From Chloroflexota bacterium (GTDB lineage Bacteria; Chloroflexota; Anaerolineae; UBA4142; SHND01), in assembly GCA_004295045.1 (NCBI GenBank), contig SHND01000071.1, positions 1-64,000 of the forward strand: a stretch of 64,000 nt of DNA. Reading direction: 5' to 3'. Positions 41,521-51,152 of this stretch are shown here, piece after piece. Under the pieces are notes generated by a model that had not been told where the DNA came from, did no database searches, and saw only the letters and a list, made by a program, of their open reading frames with translations. Within the stretch, counting starts at the first letter, position 1, and each line of letters starts with the position of its first letter. The translations under genes and the position numbers were made by a program.

Positions 41521-41749
41521 ATGGTATCGTATGAAAAATACGTAAAAAATGCGGCTGGTGATTGCTTTGCTGTTGGAAGCGCTGCAAGCGCTGCGCGCGA
41601 TCTATTCCCCCTCCCTCGAAGGATTGGACATGCTCGTGCCGATGCTGGACGAAATTATTGTCCAAGCCGCGCGCGCAAATTTTCATTTTATCTTTCCCGG
41701 CATGGCGCATCGCGGACGGCTCAATCCAGGAATCCGCTCTAGTTTCTAA
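41521..41749 (+). pseudogene. Decayed internal fragment of sucA with its 5' flank
   Basis: 41521-41564 matches the region upstream of intact sucA (44578-44621), then 41571-41612 matches sucA 45089-45130, and 41617-41735 matches sucA 45323-45441 (EGLDMLVPMLDEI; FHFIFPGMAHRGRLN). Two internal deletions and many substitutions separate the blocks, and a stop follows. It is a non-functional remnant of a duplicated sucA, 3 kb from the intact gene in the same orientation. Confidence 0.85.
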
Positions 41750-41856
41750 CGGACGCAGCAAATTAAAACGGACAGAGAAAAGCTTCTCCGTCCGTGCATG
41801 TGTCTTGCTGGGTCAGACCGAATTTTCCGGTTCCAACTGTAGCTGGGCTGGAACGG

Positions 41857-44211
41857 CTATGGCACTCGCATCCGCTTTACATCGGACCAGGCGCTGGAAT
41901 CGTCGGGGTGGACGATTTCGATTTTATAGTAATAGGTCTTGCCTGATTTTACGCTCTTGTCCCCAAAACTGTATTTGGCGCCGATGAGACTTCCGATGTT
42001 TTTGGCAGCCACCAACTCGGCGTTCAGTTTTTTGAATTCGCCCTGCTTGGAGTTGGCGCGCCAGACATTAAAGCCCTTGAGATTGAGTTCGGTTGCGCTC
42101 TGCCACACGACGCGCACCTTGTTGGCGCGCGTCAGTTTCACGCGGACGCTGCTCAGTTCCAACGCGGTCGGCGCCTCCAAATTGATTCTGCCATAGCCAT
42201 AGCGATTGTTGGAAGTGGCGCTCTCGGGGGCGTCAGTCTGAAGATTGAGCAAATTATTTCCGCCGCACGTGCCGCCGTCCGCCTTGTATAGCGCTTGACC
42301 CTTGAGCAAATTCGTGAGCTGCGCCAAAGTCATCGCAGGAGTTCGCGACCACATCACCGCTGCCATGCCTGCCACATGCGGCGCGGCGGCAGAAGTGCCA
42401 AAAAAGCCGCCGCCGTTATTGGCAAAATTGGTGCCGTCATTCGTGCCATACGTTTCGCCGCTCACGCCATCGGGGGCGACCACATCCGGTTTGTTGACGG
42501 TTGCGCCCGGGTTGCCGCCTCCGGCTGCATTGCGCGGACCAAGACTGCTGAACGTCTCCAAGCCATAGAGCGGACTCGTGCTGTCCTCATTCCAAAACGT
42601 CGCGCCAACGGTGACGGAACTGTCGCCATCGGAAGGGATGAGCAGACTGTTGCACTCGTTCACATACCAAAAGCTATTCGCCGCGCCCTGAGCATTTCTA
42701 AAACTATTAAAGGTGTGCAGCTGCATCCAGCTTCCAAAATTGTTGGGACACGTACCGCTGCCCTCCCAACGCTGAATGGCGATGGCATAGTTATAAGGAC
42801 CGCCGGCAGGAACCGTGTAACTGAGCGCTTCGGTAGGTGGGACTGCACCGTTTCCACATTGATTTCCGTTTGTTCTAGTAACATAGACCCAACTTGACCC
42901 GGTCCATCTGTACAAAAATATGTCGTAATCAATAAAGTTCTGATTTCCGGTGCGCGCAGCGTTCCAATCGTTCCATTCTAAAAAAATCCTGAGCGTTGTG
43001 CCGGAAGAAATGTTCCATACACTACCCGAAGTTGGACCTATCCCTTGAATGTTGCCCGAGCCAAAGGTAAGATAGTCGCCATTGCTGAATTGGACCGCCG
43101 TTCCCGACCAGTGCGCTTTTTGATTGTTACCCGACGAATTCGCCCAAAAGATGCCGGCGTTTTTGGCGTTGTCAACGATGGTGTTGATTGGCCCCGTCCC
43201 GTCATACGGGCCAGCGTTCACCCAACCGATGGACATGGAGACTACTCTTGTGCCGCTGACGTTGTTGATATAGTCGCTGACGGCATTGCCAAACTCGACT
43301 TCGGTGCCAAAGGCATAGAGATAAAGAGTCGCGCCGGGCGCCATATCGTAGGTAATCTCGGCGCAGGCGGTCCCATGCACCATACCGGGTGTATCCGGGC
43401 TAAAATTGTACGACGCGCTGTAATCTTTGAGGACTGTGCCGGCGGGCAGGTCGCCCGTTCCTTGACGCGCCGCCCAACCGGTAAAGCCAAAATCGAAAAC
43501 GGCGAGCTTGATGCCGCTGCCAGTATATCCGGCAGAATGCCAAGTATTGGTGTTGGTCAGATTGACGCCTTGGCTCGTCTGCGCTCCAACCATCGGGCTC
43601 AAACCTTTGGTTTGTCCGGGCGGCAATTCGGAGGGCGCCGCGGGATACGGCAAGCGCACGTAACGGACGCCCGAAATTTTAGTCAGCGCCTCCAATCCGT
43701 CAATGGGCGCCAACACTTGTACCCAGTTCTGGTACGCGGTCTCGTAGCGCGCGCCCGTCGCCGCAATCGCCTGCGCCAACGCGGGACGAATGACGATGGC
43801 GGGCGCGTGTTGAATCTGCGCGGTTTTGCCGTCGGGCAGTTGGACGGTTTCAAGCGTTGGTCCGTCGGCGGGATGAGCATCCGGACTGACAGCCATTTCC
43901 AAGATGACGCGGACGCGGTTGTTGGCAAGGTCAACGTTGCGGTCTTGGGCATACGCGTTCAATTTTGTCTGGTCGCCGGATTTGCGCGCGACGACGAGCT
44001 GCGCCAACTCGTCTTGCAAACCGGGAGTGGAGGATTTCTGTGGCGGAATGAGCGTGGGAACGGATTGCGCCGCTGTGGGGATTTCTTGCGCGGTGGTTAC
44101 GATAAAATTGGACAGGGGCGAGGGACCTTGCGAATTCACTATTACTGGCAAGCCCAAACCGATGACTATTGCGAGCGCGGCGAGCAAAATGACGATGCGT
44201 TTGTAATTCAC
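41857..44211 (-). CDS. Secreted subtilisin-like serine protease (S8)
   Basis: 784 aa from GTG 44211 (AGAGG upstream). Signal peptide (about 1-28), a propeptide-like region (about 60-190), and an S8 catalytic domain with Asp240 (KLAVFDFGF), His279 (MVHGTACAEI) and Ser607 (GFFGTSAAAPHVAG); an insertion of about 150 residues with a beta-sandwich look separates His and Ser. The C-terminus (about 685-784) is FN3-like (VRVVWQSATELNLKGFNVWRA). No sortase or other anchor, so it is probably released. It lies on the opposite strand between the sucA remnant and intact sucA. Confidence 0.92.
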   Translation of the reverse strand: MNYKRIVILLAALAIVIGLGLPVIVNSQGPSPLSNFIVTTAQEIPTAAQSVPTLIPPQKSSTPGLQDELAQLVVARKSGDQTKLNAYAQDRNVDLANNRVRVILEMAVSPDAHPADGPTLETVQLPDGKTAQIQHAPAIVIRPALAQAIAATGARYETAYQNWVQVLAPIDGLEALTKISGVRYVRLPYPAAPSELPPGQTKGLSPMVGAQTSQGVNLTNTNTWHSAGYTGSGIKLAVFDFGFTGWAARQGTGDLPAGTVLKDYSASYNFSPDTPGMVHGTACAEITYDMAPGATLYLYAFGTEVEFGNAVSDYINNVSGTRVVSMSIGWVNAGPYDGTGPINTIVDNAKNAGIFWANSSGNNQKAHWSGTAVQFSNGDYLTFGSGNIQGIGPTSGSVWNISSGTTLRIFLEWNDWNAARTGNQNFIDYDIFLYRWTGSSWVYVTRTNGNQCGNGAVPPTEALSYTVPAGGPYNYAIAIQRWEGSGTCPNNFGSWMQLHTFNSFRNAQGAANSFWYVNECNSLLIPSDGDSSVTVGATFWNEDSTSPLYGLETFSSLGPRNAAGGGNPGATVNKPDVVAPDGVSGETYGTNDGTNFANNGGGFFGTSAAAPHVAGMAAVMWSRTPAMTLAQLTNLLKGQALYKADGGTCGGNNLLNLQTDAPESATSNNRYGYGRINLEAPTALELSSVRVKLTRANKVRVVWQSATELNLKGFNVWRANSKQGEFKKLNAELVAAKNIGSLIGAKYSFGDKSVKSGKTYYYKIEIVHPDDSSAWSDVKRMRVP

Positions 44212-44714
44212 GGAAACCTCTTTCGGCAGAGTTTTTTTTCTTTCCTCTGGTAGTGAGCGAGGAGGATTTTTTGCGTTGACGGGGCACCGCGGCGCGGGGA
44301 ATGTTAGCGCGGTAAATGGCCGTCAAGAAATGTTGGATGTTATTCTCGCGCGGTTTAGACGCGAATCAATAGTAATTTGTTACTGCTAGGGCAATCACAT
44401 TTCAAAGTGAAAGGACTTGACGCAGGTAATTTCGATCCCATGCCGCTTTCATTCGCTTGGCTTGGATGCCAACTTTTTCGCTGTGTTCTTGTCGCAAGCG
44501 GGTAAGCGCGAGATGCCGCCCCATCGCGAAATTTTCGGTACTTTGGTTGCTTGTTTATCTCAAATGCGATTGCCCTAATGGTATCGTATGAAAAACACAT
44601 AAAAAATGCGTCCGGTGATTGCTCGCCTCGCGTAAGAGGCGTTCTCTAACGCCGCTGGTGATTGCTTTGCCGATTGAATAGTACAAAGTAAAGTTATCGT
44701 GCTATGATGATGCT
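44212..44714. other. Intergenic region upstream of sucA
   Basis: About 500 nt without a convincing gene. It holds the S8 protease promoter area, the MITE-like element at 44387-44577 and the direct repeat 44578-44621. Just before sucA a TATGAT (44703-44708) ends 6 nt from the ATG; no clear -35 box. Confidence 0.5.
44387..44577. mobile_element. MITE-like element or IS remnant with 16-bp inverted ends
   Basis: TAGGGCAATCACATTT (44387-44402) and its complement at 44562-44577 (15 of 16 matching) bound a 191-bp segment with no functional frame. Size and ends fit a miniature inverted-repeat element or a deleted insertion sequence. No clear target duplication. The right end coincides exactly with the start of the 44-bp direct repeat shared with the sucA remnant. 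Confidence 0.65.
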
Positions 44715-47480
44715 ATGAGCTTCTGGAATGAATTTCCGGGACCCAATGCCGGATATGTCTTGGAACTCTATGAGCGCTATCGGCAAAATCCCGATGCGGT
44801 GGATGCCAACACGCGCGCGTATTTCGAAAAATGGACGCCGCCCTCACTCGCCGCGCCTTCGCCTCAAATCACCTCCGAATTTTCGTTCGCCAAAATTGCC
44901 GGCGCGGTGAATCTCGCGCAAGCGATTCGTTCGTATGGTCATCTCGCCGCCACGCTCGACCCGCTGCGCGGACACGCGCGCGGCGACCCTTCGCTGGAAC
45001 TTGAAACGCATGGTTTGACACAAGCGGATTTGCAAAAGTTGCCCGCGAGCTTGGTCGGCGGACCGCTGGCGGAACGCGCCGCGAACGCGTTGGAAGCGAT
45101 GCAAGCGCTGCGCGCGATTTATTCCGCCTCCACCGGCTATAGCTATGAACACATTCACGCGCCCGACGAACGCGAATGGCTGCGCGACGCGGCGGAATCG
45201 CGGCGCTTTTTTCCGACGCGCGACGCGTTCGATCCTCTCGCGTTGCTCGCGCGCCTCACGCGCGTTGAGGTTTTTGAACATTTCCTCCATCGCTCCTTTC
45301 CGGGCAAGACGCGTTTTTCCATTGAAGGATTGGACATGCTCGTGCCGATGCTGGACGAAATCATTGCCCAAGCCGCAGGCGCGGGTTTTCGTTTTATCTT
45401 TCTCGGCATGGCGCATCGCGGACGACTCAATGTTTTGGCGAATGTGCTAAACAAACCGCTCGGTCAAATTCTCGCGGAATTTCAAGACCCCGCCACCGCG
45501 CGCGATTTGACGGCGCGCGAAGAATTGGGCTGGACGGGCGACGTAAAATATCATCTCGGCGCGCATCATCAGGCGGATGGAGCGGAAACGGTTGGACTGT
45601 GCATCGTCATGCCGCCCAATCCGAGTCATCTCGAAGCCATCAATCCGGTGGCGCAAGGCATGGCGCGCGCTACGGGCACTCACGCTGACGCGCGCGGCGC
45701 GCCGCAATTCGACCCCAAGATTTCGCTGCCGCTTTTAATTCACGGCGACGCCGCGTTTCCAGGCGAAGGGATTGTCGCCGAGACGCTCAATCTCTCGCGC
45801 TTGAATGGCTATCAGACCGGCGGCACGATTCATCTCATCGCTAACAATCAGTTGGGTTATACAACGACGCCAAAAGATGGACGCAGCACGCTGTACGCGA
45901 GCGACCTCGCCAAAGGTTTTGAAATTCCAATCGTTCACGTCAACGCCGATGACCCCGAAGCGTGTCTGGAAGCCGCGCGTCTGGCGACCGCGTATCGCGC
46001 GAAATTCGCCAAAGATTTTTTGATTGACCTCGTCGGCTATCGGCGCCACGGTCACAACGAAGGCGATGAACCAAGTTTTACCCAGCCGTTGATGTATGAA
46101 AAAATCGCGCATCATCCGACGGTGCGCGCGTTGTGGGCGAAAGTTTTGATTGAACGCGGCTTGATTGCGGAAGATGCGCCGACCAAGTTAATTCAAGATG
46201 ATACGCAGCAGCTTGCGAGCGCGCTCGCCGCGCTGCGTCCCGAACAAGAATTGGTCGAGCTCGCGCCTCAACCGCCGCCGCGCGGCGCGGCGCGCCAAGT
46301 CGAGACCGCGATTCCACTCGACACGCTGCGCGAGTTGAACCAAGCTCTGGTGCGCGTGCCAGAAACGTTCGCGCTGAATCCGAAACTCGAACGTCCGATG
46401 AGCCGCCGTCTTCAAGCGCTGGAAAATCCTGACGCGCCGACGATTGATTGGGCAACCGCCGAAGAACTCGCGTTTGCGACAATTTTGCAAGATGGGATTG
46501 CCATTCGTCTCACCGGACAAGATGTCGAGCGCGGCACATTCGGTCAACGGCACGCTGTCTTTCACGATGTGAAAACGGGCGCGACCTTTACACCGCTGCA
46601 AGCTTTGCCGCAAGCGCAAGCCGCGTTTGAAGCGCACGACAGTCCGCTGACCGAAGCCGCGACGATTGGCTTTGAGTACGGCTATAACGTCCAAGAACCG
46701 GCGCGGCTCGTTATTTGGGAGGCGCAGTACGGCGATTTCATCAATCAAGCGCAAGTGATGATTGACGAGTTTATCGTCTCGGCGCGCGCCAAGTGGGGAC
46801 AGACTCCTTCGCTCGTTTTGCTTTTGCCGCACGCGTCGGAGGGACAGGGGCCCGACCATTCCAGCGGACGACTCGAACGCTTTTTGGCGCTCGGCGCCGA
46901 AACGAATTTGCGAATCGCGTATCCCACCACCGCCGCGCAATATTTTCATTTGCTGCGCCGACAAGCGCTTTTGCTCAAGACCGACCCGCTGCCGTTGATT
47001 GTGATGACGCCCAAAAGTTTGCTGCGGCATCCGCTCGCCGCTTCGCGCGCGCGCGAACTCGCGGACGATAGATGGCAACCCGTGTTGGATGATTCCAGAG
47101 CCGAATTAGCGCCCGACCAAGTGACGCGCCTCATTCTTTGCAGCGGCAAAATTTACGTGGACTTGGTGACAGCGGAACAGTATCAGAAGAATCCATTCAT
47201 CGCGATTGCGCGCGTCGAACAACTGTATCGCTTTCCCGAAAAAGAATTGCAAACGGTCTTGGCGCGGTACTCGAATTTGCAAGAGGTTGTCTGGCTCCAA
47301 GAGGAACCGGAAAATATGGGCGCGTGGACCTATATGCAGCCGCGCTTGCGTGAACTCATCAACGGGCGCGTGCCGCTCCGCTACATCGGTCGCCCTGCGA
47401 ACTCGAGTCCGGCGGAAGGTTCGACGGCGTGGTTCAAATTGAATCAAAAGCAGCTCGTCGCCCGCGCCTTTGACCAGTAA
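44715..47480 (+). CDS. sucA: 2-oxoglutarate dehydrogenase E1 component
   Basis: 921 aa, normal length. Thiamine-diphosphate enzyme decarboxylating 2-oxoglutarate in the TCA cycle. Key parts: N-terminal FWNEFPGPNAGYVLELYERY, FIFLGMAHRGRLNVL, GDVKYHLG, the ThDP/metal segment GDAAFPGEGIVAETLNLS and NNQLGYTT, RRHGHNEGDEPSFTQP, and the C-terminal EYGYNVQ and QDVERGTFGQRHAVFHD. Followed 98 nt later by sucB; the E3 subunit is not in the window. ATG 44715 has no clear ribosome-binding site. Confidence 0.96.
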   Translation: MSFWNEFPGPNAGYVLELYERYRQNPDAVDANTRAYFEKWTPPSLAAPSPQITSEFSFAKIAGAVNLAQAIRSYGHLAATLDPLRGHARGDPSLELETHGLTQADLQKLPASLVGGPLAERAANALEAMQALRAIYSASTGYSYEHIHAPDEREWLRDAAESRRFFPTRDAFDPLALLARLTRVEVFEHFLHRSFPGKTRFSIEGLDMLVPMLDEIIAQAAGAGFRFIFLGMAHRGRLNVLANVLNKPLGQILAEFQDPATARDLTAREELGWTGDVKYHLGAHHQADGAETVGLCIVMPPNPSHLEAINPVAQGMARATGTHADARGAPQFDPKISLPLLIHGDAAFPGEGIVAETLNLSRLNGYQTGGTIHLIANNQLGYTTTPKDGRSTLYASDLAKGFEIPIVHVNADDPEACLEAARLATAYRAKFAKDFLIDLVGYRRHGHNEGDEPSFTQPLMYEKIAHHPTVRALWAKVLIERGLIAEDAPTKLIQDDTQQLASALAALRPEQELVELAPQPPPRGAARQVETAIPLDTLRELNQALVRVPETFALNPKLERPMSRRLQALENPDAPTIDWATAEELAFATILQDGIAIRLTGQDVERGTFGQRHAVFHDVKTGATFTPLQALPQAQAAFEAHDSPLTEAATIGFEYGYNVQEPARLVIWEAQYGDFINQAQVMIDEFIVSARAKWGQTPSLVLLLPHASEGQGPDHSSGRLERFLALGAETNLRIAYPTTAAQYFHLLRRQALLLKTDPLPLIVMTPKSLLRHPLAASRARELADDRWQPVLDDSRAELAPDQVTRLILCSGKIYVDLVTAEQYQKNPFIAIARVEQLYRFPEKELQTVLARYSNLQEVVWLQEEPENMGAWTYMQPRLRELINGRVPLRYIGRPANSSPAEGSTAWFKLNQKQLVARAFDQ

Positions 47481-47560
47481 CCCGCAAGTACCGCAAATTT
47501 GAAATTTGCGTCACGAACCAACCCGCGCAAGTAGCGCAAATTTGAAATTTGCGTCGCGTA
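47481..47560. repeat. Two palindromic repeats in the sucA-sucB spacer
   Basis: Two copies of about 33 nt (CGCAAGTASCGCAAATTTGA...), each carrying the perfect palindrome GCAAATTTGAAATTTGC (47493-47509 and 47536-47552). They fill nearly the whole spacer. Confidence 0.85.
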
Positions 47561-47577
47561 TTTTTGGAGAATCGTTT

Positions 47578-48846
47578 ATGCCCACACAAATTGTCGTGCC
47601 TGATTTAGGCGAATCGGTTGTCGAAGCCACCGTGCTGCGCTGGCTCAAGCAAGCGGGCGAACGCGTTGACGCGGGTGAAACGGTGGTCGAGCTGGAGACC
47701 GATAAAGTGAATCTCGAAGTGAGCGCGCCGAACGCGGGAGTGCTCGCGAGTGTTGCACACCAAGCGGGCGAAGACGTGCGCGTTGGCGATGTGTTGGGCA
47801 CAATCCAAGAAGCGCCGATAGCGCAAGCGCCGAAACTGACAGCAAGTCCGTCCATCGAAAGCGCAGGCGCGCCATCACGCGCGCAAGCCGCGCCATCTGC
47901 GCCAGCGGATGTAACTGCGACGCCCGTCGCGCAACGGATGGCGGATACATCGGGCATTGATATTCGCCAAGTTCCATCGAGTTCTGCTGATGGGCGCGTA
48001 ACAAAACAAGATGTCGAAAATTATTTAGAGCAACAGAAACTAAAACTGTCGAGTCCGCCTTTACGCGAAACAACTGTGTCGAATCCCGCGCCCGTTCCGC
48101 CGCGCGAAATTAGCGCGCTCCAAGCCGTTGATGTCTCGGCGCGCGCCAACCGCGAGGAACGCGTGCGAATGTCGCGCCGTCGTCAAACAATCGCGCGGCG
48201 TCTGATGCAGGCGCAGCAAACGGCGGCGATACTGACAACCTTTAACGAAGCGGATATGAGCGGGGTGATGGAACTGCGCAAGCAGCGTAAAGAAACATTT
48301 CATCAGCGCTTTGGCGTGAATCTCGGGCTCATGTCGTTTTTCGTCAAAGCCGTCATCGGCGCGCTCAAAGCTTTTCCGCGCCTCAATGCCGAAATTCAAG
48401 ACGACGAAATCGTTTTCAAGCATTATTACGATATTGGCATTGCGGTTGGCGCAGAGGAAGGGCTAGTCGTTCCGGTGCTGCGAGACGCGGACCGGATGTC
48501 GTTTGCTGAAATTGAAAGCAAGATAAAAGAATTTTCGACAAAAGCGCAAGACGGCACACTATCGTTGGACGATTTGCGCGGCGGGACTTTTACCATCACC
48601 AATGGCGGCGTGTTTGGCTCGTTGCTCAGCGCGCCGATTCTCAATCCGCCCCAAGTCGGCATTCTTGGAATGCACAAGATTGAAGAACGTCCGATCGCGC
48701 GCGATGGACAGGTGATCATTCGTCCGATGATGTACCTCGCGCTCAGTTACGACCATCGCCTCGTGGACGGACGCGAGGCGGTCCAATTTCTCGTCCGTAT
48801 CAAAGAGCTCCTCGAAGACCCCACCGCTTTGTTATTGGAGGGTTGA
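47578..48846 (+). CDS. sucB: Dihydrolipoamide succinyltransferase (E2 of 2-oxoglutarate dehydrogenase)
   Basis: 422 aa from ATG 47578 (GGAG upstream). Lipoyl domain (about 1-75) with the lipoylated Lys43 (ETDKVNLEV), a linker, a peripheral-subunit-binding domain (about 113-150; VAQRMADTSGIDI, DGRVTKQDV) and the acyltransferase domain from about 195, ending with the catalytic His in SYDHRLVDGREA. A typical one-lipoyl succinyltransferase that forms the core for SucA. An in-frame extension upstream is formed by the palindromic repeats and not used. Confidence 0.95.
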   Translation: MPTQIVVPDLGESVVEATVLRWLKQAGERVDAGETVVELETDKVNLEVSAPNAGVLASVAHQAGEDVRVGDVLGTIQEAPIAQAPKLTASPSIESAGAPSRAQAAPSAPADVTATPVAQRMADTSGIDIRQVPSSSADGRVTKQDVENYLEQQKLKLSSPPLRETTVSNPAPVPPREISALQAVDVSARANREERVRMSRRRQTIARRLMQAQQTAAILTTFNEADMSGVMELRKQRKETFHQRFGVNLGLMSFFVKAVIGALKAFPRLNAEIQDDEIVFKHYYDIGIAVGAEEGLVVPVLRDADRMSFAEIESKIKEFSTKAQDGTLSLDDLRGGTFTITNGGVFGSLLSAPILNPPQVGILGMHKIEERPIARDGQVIIRPMMYLALSYDHRLVDGREAVQFLVRIKELLEDPTALLLEG

Positions 48847-48926
48847 AAAGAGTTTGAACATTTCTTTTTCCCCGATTTGCATTTGCCAACCCTCCATCTG
48901 GCTGCGAACGGCATCGCGGTCACCTC

Positions 48927-48976
48927 ACGCTTAAGCGTACTCACCGCTGACGCAGTGGCGCCGACGATTCGGCGCC
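48927..48976. other. Palindromes downstream of sucB
   Basis: The perfect palindrome ACGCTTAAGCGT (48927-48938) and an 8-bp GGCGCCGA/TCGGCGCC hairpin with CGAT loop (48957-48976). No T run, so not an obvious terminator; they may be transcript structure or operator. Confidence 0.4.
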
Positions 48977-49026
48977 GTAAAAGCAACTCCAGTCAACCTT
49001 CCGGGAAATGGGAATTGTCGCAGTTT

Positions 49027-49090
49027 TGTAACAGGTCTTGTTACAGATTCGCAACAAGCGCCCGTTAACATTCTCTAGTCGAAAGTTAAC
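49027..49090. promoter_or_regulatory. Operator-like inverted repeats upstream of the polysaccharide operon
   Basis: TGTAACA - 5 nt - TGTTACA (49027-49045) and two GTTAAC palindromes (49064-49069 and 49085-49090) lie within 105 nt of the first gene of the cluster. Confidence 0.45.
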
Positions 49091-49130
49091 AAGCGGAGAT
49101 TCCCTTCATCAAATCCGAAATGGGGGTGCG

Positions 49131-51152
49131 ATGGAACTTGGACATCTTGTTGCGACTTTGCGTCGTTGGTGGTGGTTCATTGTAATTGTCCCTATCGTCA
49201 CAGGTGGCTTGGCATTTTTGGTAGCACAGCAGCAACCTACGATCTTTACCGCCCAAGTCGAACTCACCGTTGGACCTAGTGTAGACAACCCAACAGCAGA
49301 CCTCAATGCACTCAGAGCCAGTGCGCAATATCTGCAAACCTTCACGCAACTCGCGAAAACTCGCCCATTCCTCCAGGAAGTGGCGAATGAACTCAATCTC
49401 GACAGGGGGATTGGAAGCCTGCCGAGTCAAATCTCGGTCAGCTCTGATACTAACGCGCAGGTAATGACAATTACCGTGCGCGATCCGAATCGTAGACGCG
49501 CCATCTCCATTGCCAATAGTCTTGCCAACGTCTTGGTACGCTATAGCAGCACGAACCAGGGTAATGAAGCGGGCTTGGGGGCAACGCAGATACGCGCCGA
49601 AATCGAGCGATTGCGCGCGATGCGTGATGACATTCTCGCGCGCATTCAGCAGCTCGAATCTGACATCGTCACCGCCCAGCAGGTGTTCTTGGGCCCGTCC
49701 GTTACGGAACAACGAGCAAAAATCAGGCGGCTCGAAGGCGCTGTATCGTCGGCTGGCGATCCCACGCTTGAAAAGGCAATCGCCGAGCGACAGGCGCGGA
49801 TTAGAGAACTGGAAATGGGGCTGCGCAGCACCTCAAGTGTTCAGGCGCAGCAACTGATTCTGAATGAGCTTGCCCGCGAAGATGCGCGGCTTGCCTCGGA
49901 TCAAGCAACGCTGCGAGACCTGCAACGACTCGCGCTGGATCAGTTGACACAAGAACGCAACAAGTTGCAGGAAATGCAGAATGCGCAAACACAGCAGGTC
50001 AATGATCTCACCAGCGAACTCAACGTCCAACGCAGCCGCCTAGCAGATATACAGCGCGCTCTCAGTGACCTGTATACGGCGCTCCGTACCGCCTCCACAA
50101 ATCAAATCAAGGTGATTGATCCGGCAGTTGCGGCATCAGCTGATGCGCCGAACATTTGGCTCAACACATTCCTCGCCGTCGTCGGCGGACTCCTTCTCGG
50201 TATAACCCTCGCGTTTGTATTTGATTTCTTGCAAAACACTCTGCGCCGCCCTGAGGATTTGGCACAATTGGAGGGAGCGCACCTTTTAGGAAGCGTCGCC
50301 GAGCACCCCCCGTTGACCGGGTTGGGTAAGGAAGCATTGGTGGTTCATGCACTCTCCCAAACGCGCGCAGCTGAAAATATGCGTATGTTGAGCGCAAAAC
50401 TGGCGCCGCCGGATTCTGCTGCTGCCACGCGCACACTTTTATTTTGCAGCTCAGATCACGGCGAAGATGCTGCAGAGCTCGCAGCAAACCTTGGCGTGAT
50501 CTTGACGCAAATGGGCAAGCGCGTGGTTTTATGCGACGCGAATTTGCGCCGACCGATCATTACACAACTGTTCGACCTCGAAGGACAAAAGGGTTTGACC
50601 GACGCGCTCGCCGCAAAGGTGAGCCAACTGAATTTGTATCCAATCGGGTGGGCGCCGGGTTTGTATATCCTGCCGCGCGGGACAGGTGACCCTTTGGCGT
50701 TCGAATTGCTCGCGTCCGCTCAAACGGCGCAGCTCACCGAGCGGCTCCAACACGATGCAGACTTGATAATCTATGTCGGCGCGCCGCTGATTACGTTCGC
50801 GGACAGTCTCGCCGTTGCGCCGCGCATGGATGGTGTGGTCCTCCTCGTTCGACAAGGTAAAACGCGACGCGCGTGGCTTGCGGAAGCAATCCAAAGCTTG
50901 GTTGCAGTTGGCGCCAAGCTCGAGGGCGTCGTGTTCTTTCAAAACCGCGTCGATGGAATTCAAGTTGCGTCTCTCCCCGAAACGCAAACAGAAACGAACA
51001 AGGGCTGGTCAAGCCGCTGGCGGCAAGCTAGAAATGTTGCTTCGCATCAATTTGACGAGTTGGTCCGTCGAAACCTCAATCGTCTTTCGGACGGATTCAC
51101 AAAAGGAGCTCCCGATGCGCACACAGACACTGGTTCTCAAAACACACGTTAG
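49131..51152 (+). CDS. Polysaccharide co-polymerase, Wzz/BY-kinase-like with degenerate P-loop
   Basis: 673 aa from ATG 49131. Wzz domain with first helix (about 12-32), a long coiled-coil periplasmic part (about 150-320) and second helix (about 342-364), followed by a cytoplasmic BY-kinase-like ATPase domain. There, the expected Walker A reads SSDHGEDAAELAANL (440-454): Gly-Lys-Ser/Thr are gone. The Walker A' motif is kept (VVLCDANLRRP). No C-terminal Tyr cluster. This is probably a pseudokinase that regulates chain length by structure. First gene of the polysaccharide operon. Confidence 0.85.
   Translation: MELGHLVATLRRWWWFIVIVPIVTGGLAFLVAQQQPTIFTAQVELTVGPSVDNPTADLNALRASAQYLQTFTQLAKTRPFLQEVANELNLDRGIGSLPSQISVSSDTNAQVMTITVRDPNRRRAISIANSLANVLVRYSSTNQGNEAGLGATQIRAEIERLRAMRDDILARIQQLESDIVTAQQVFLGPSVTEQRAKIRRLEGAVSSAGDPTLEKAIAERQARIRELEMGLRSTSSVQAQQLILNELAREDARLASDQATLRDLQRLALDQLTQERNKLQEMQNAQTQQVNDLTSELNVQRSRLADIQRALSDLYTALRTASTNQIKVIDPAVAASADAPNIWLNTFLAVVGGLLLGITLAFVFDFLQNTLRRPEDLAQLEGAHLLGSVAEHPPLTGLGKEALVVHALSQTRAAENMRMLSAKLAPPDSAAATRTLLFCSSDHGEDAAELAANLGVILTQMGKRVVLCDANLRRPIITQLFDLEGQKGLTDALAAKVSQLNLYPIGWAPGLYILPRGTGDPLAFELLASAQTAQLTERLQHDADLIIYVGAPLITFADSLAVAPRMDGVVLLVRQGKTRRAWLAEAIQSLVAVGAKLEGVVFFQNRVDGIQVASLPETQTETNKGWSSRWRQARNVASHQFDELVRRNLNRLSDGFTKGAPDAHTDTGSQNTR

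Noticed and set aside
41500..41742. Plus-strand frames as a functional short E1-like protein
   Set aside because: They contain only broken pieces of sucA joined by deletions and end early.
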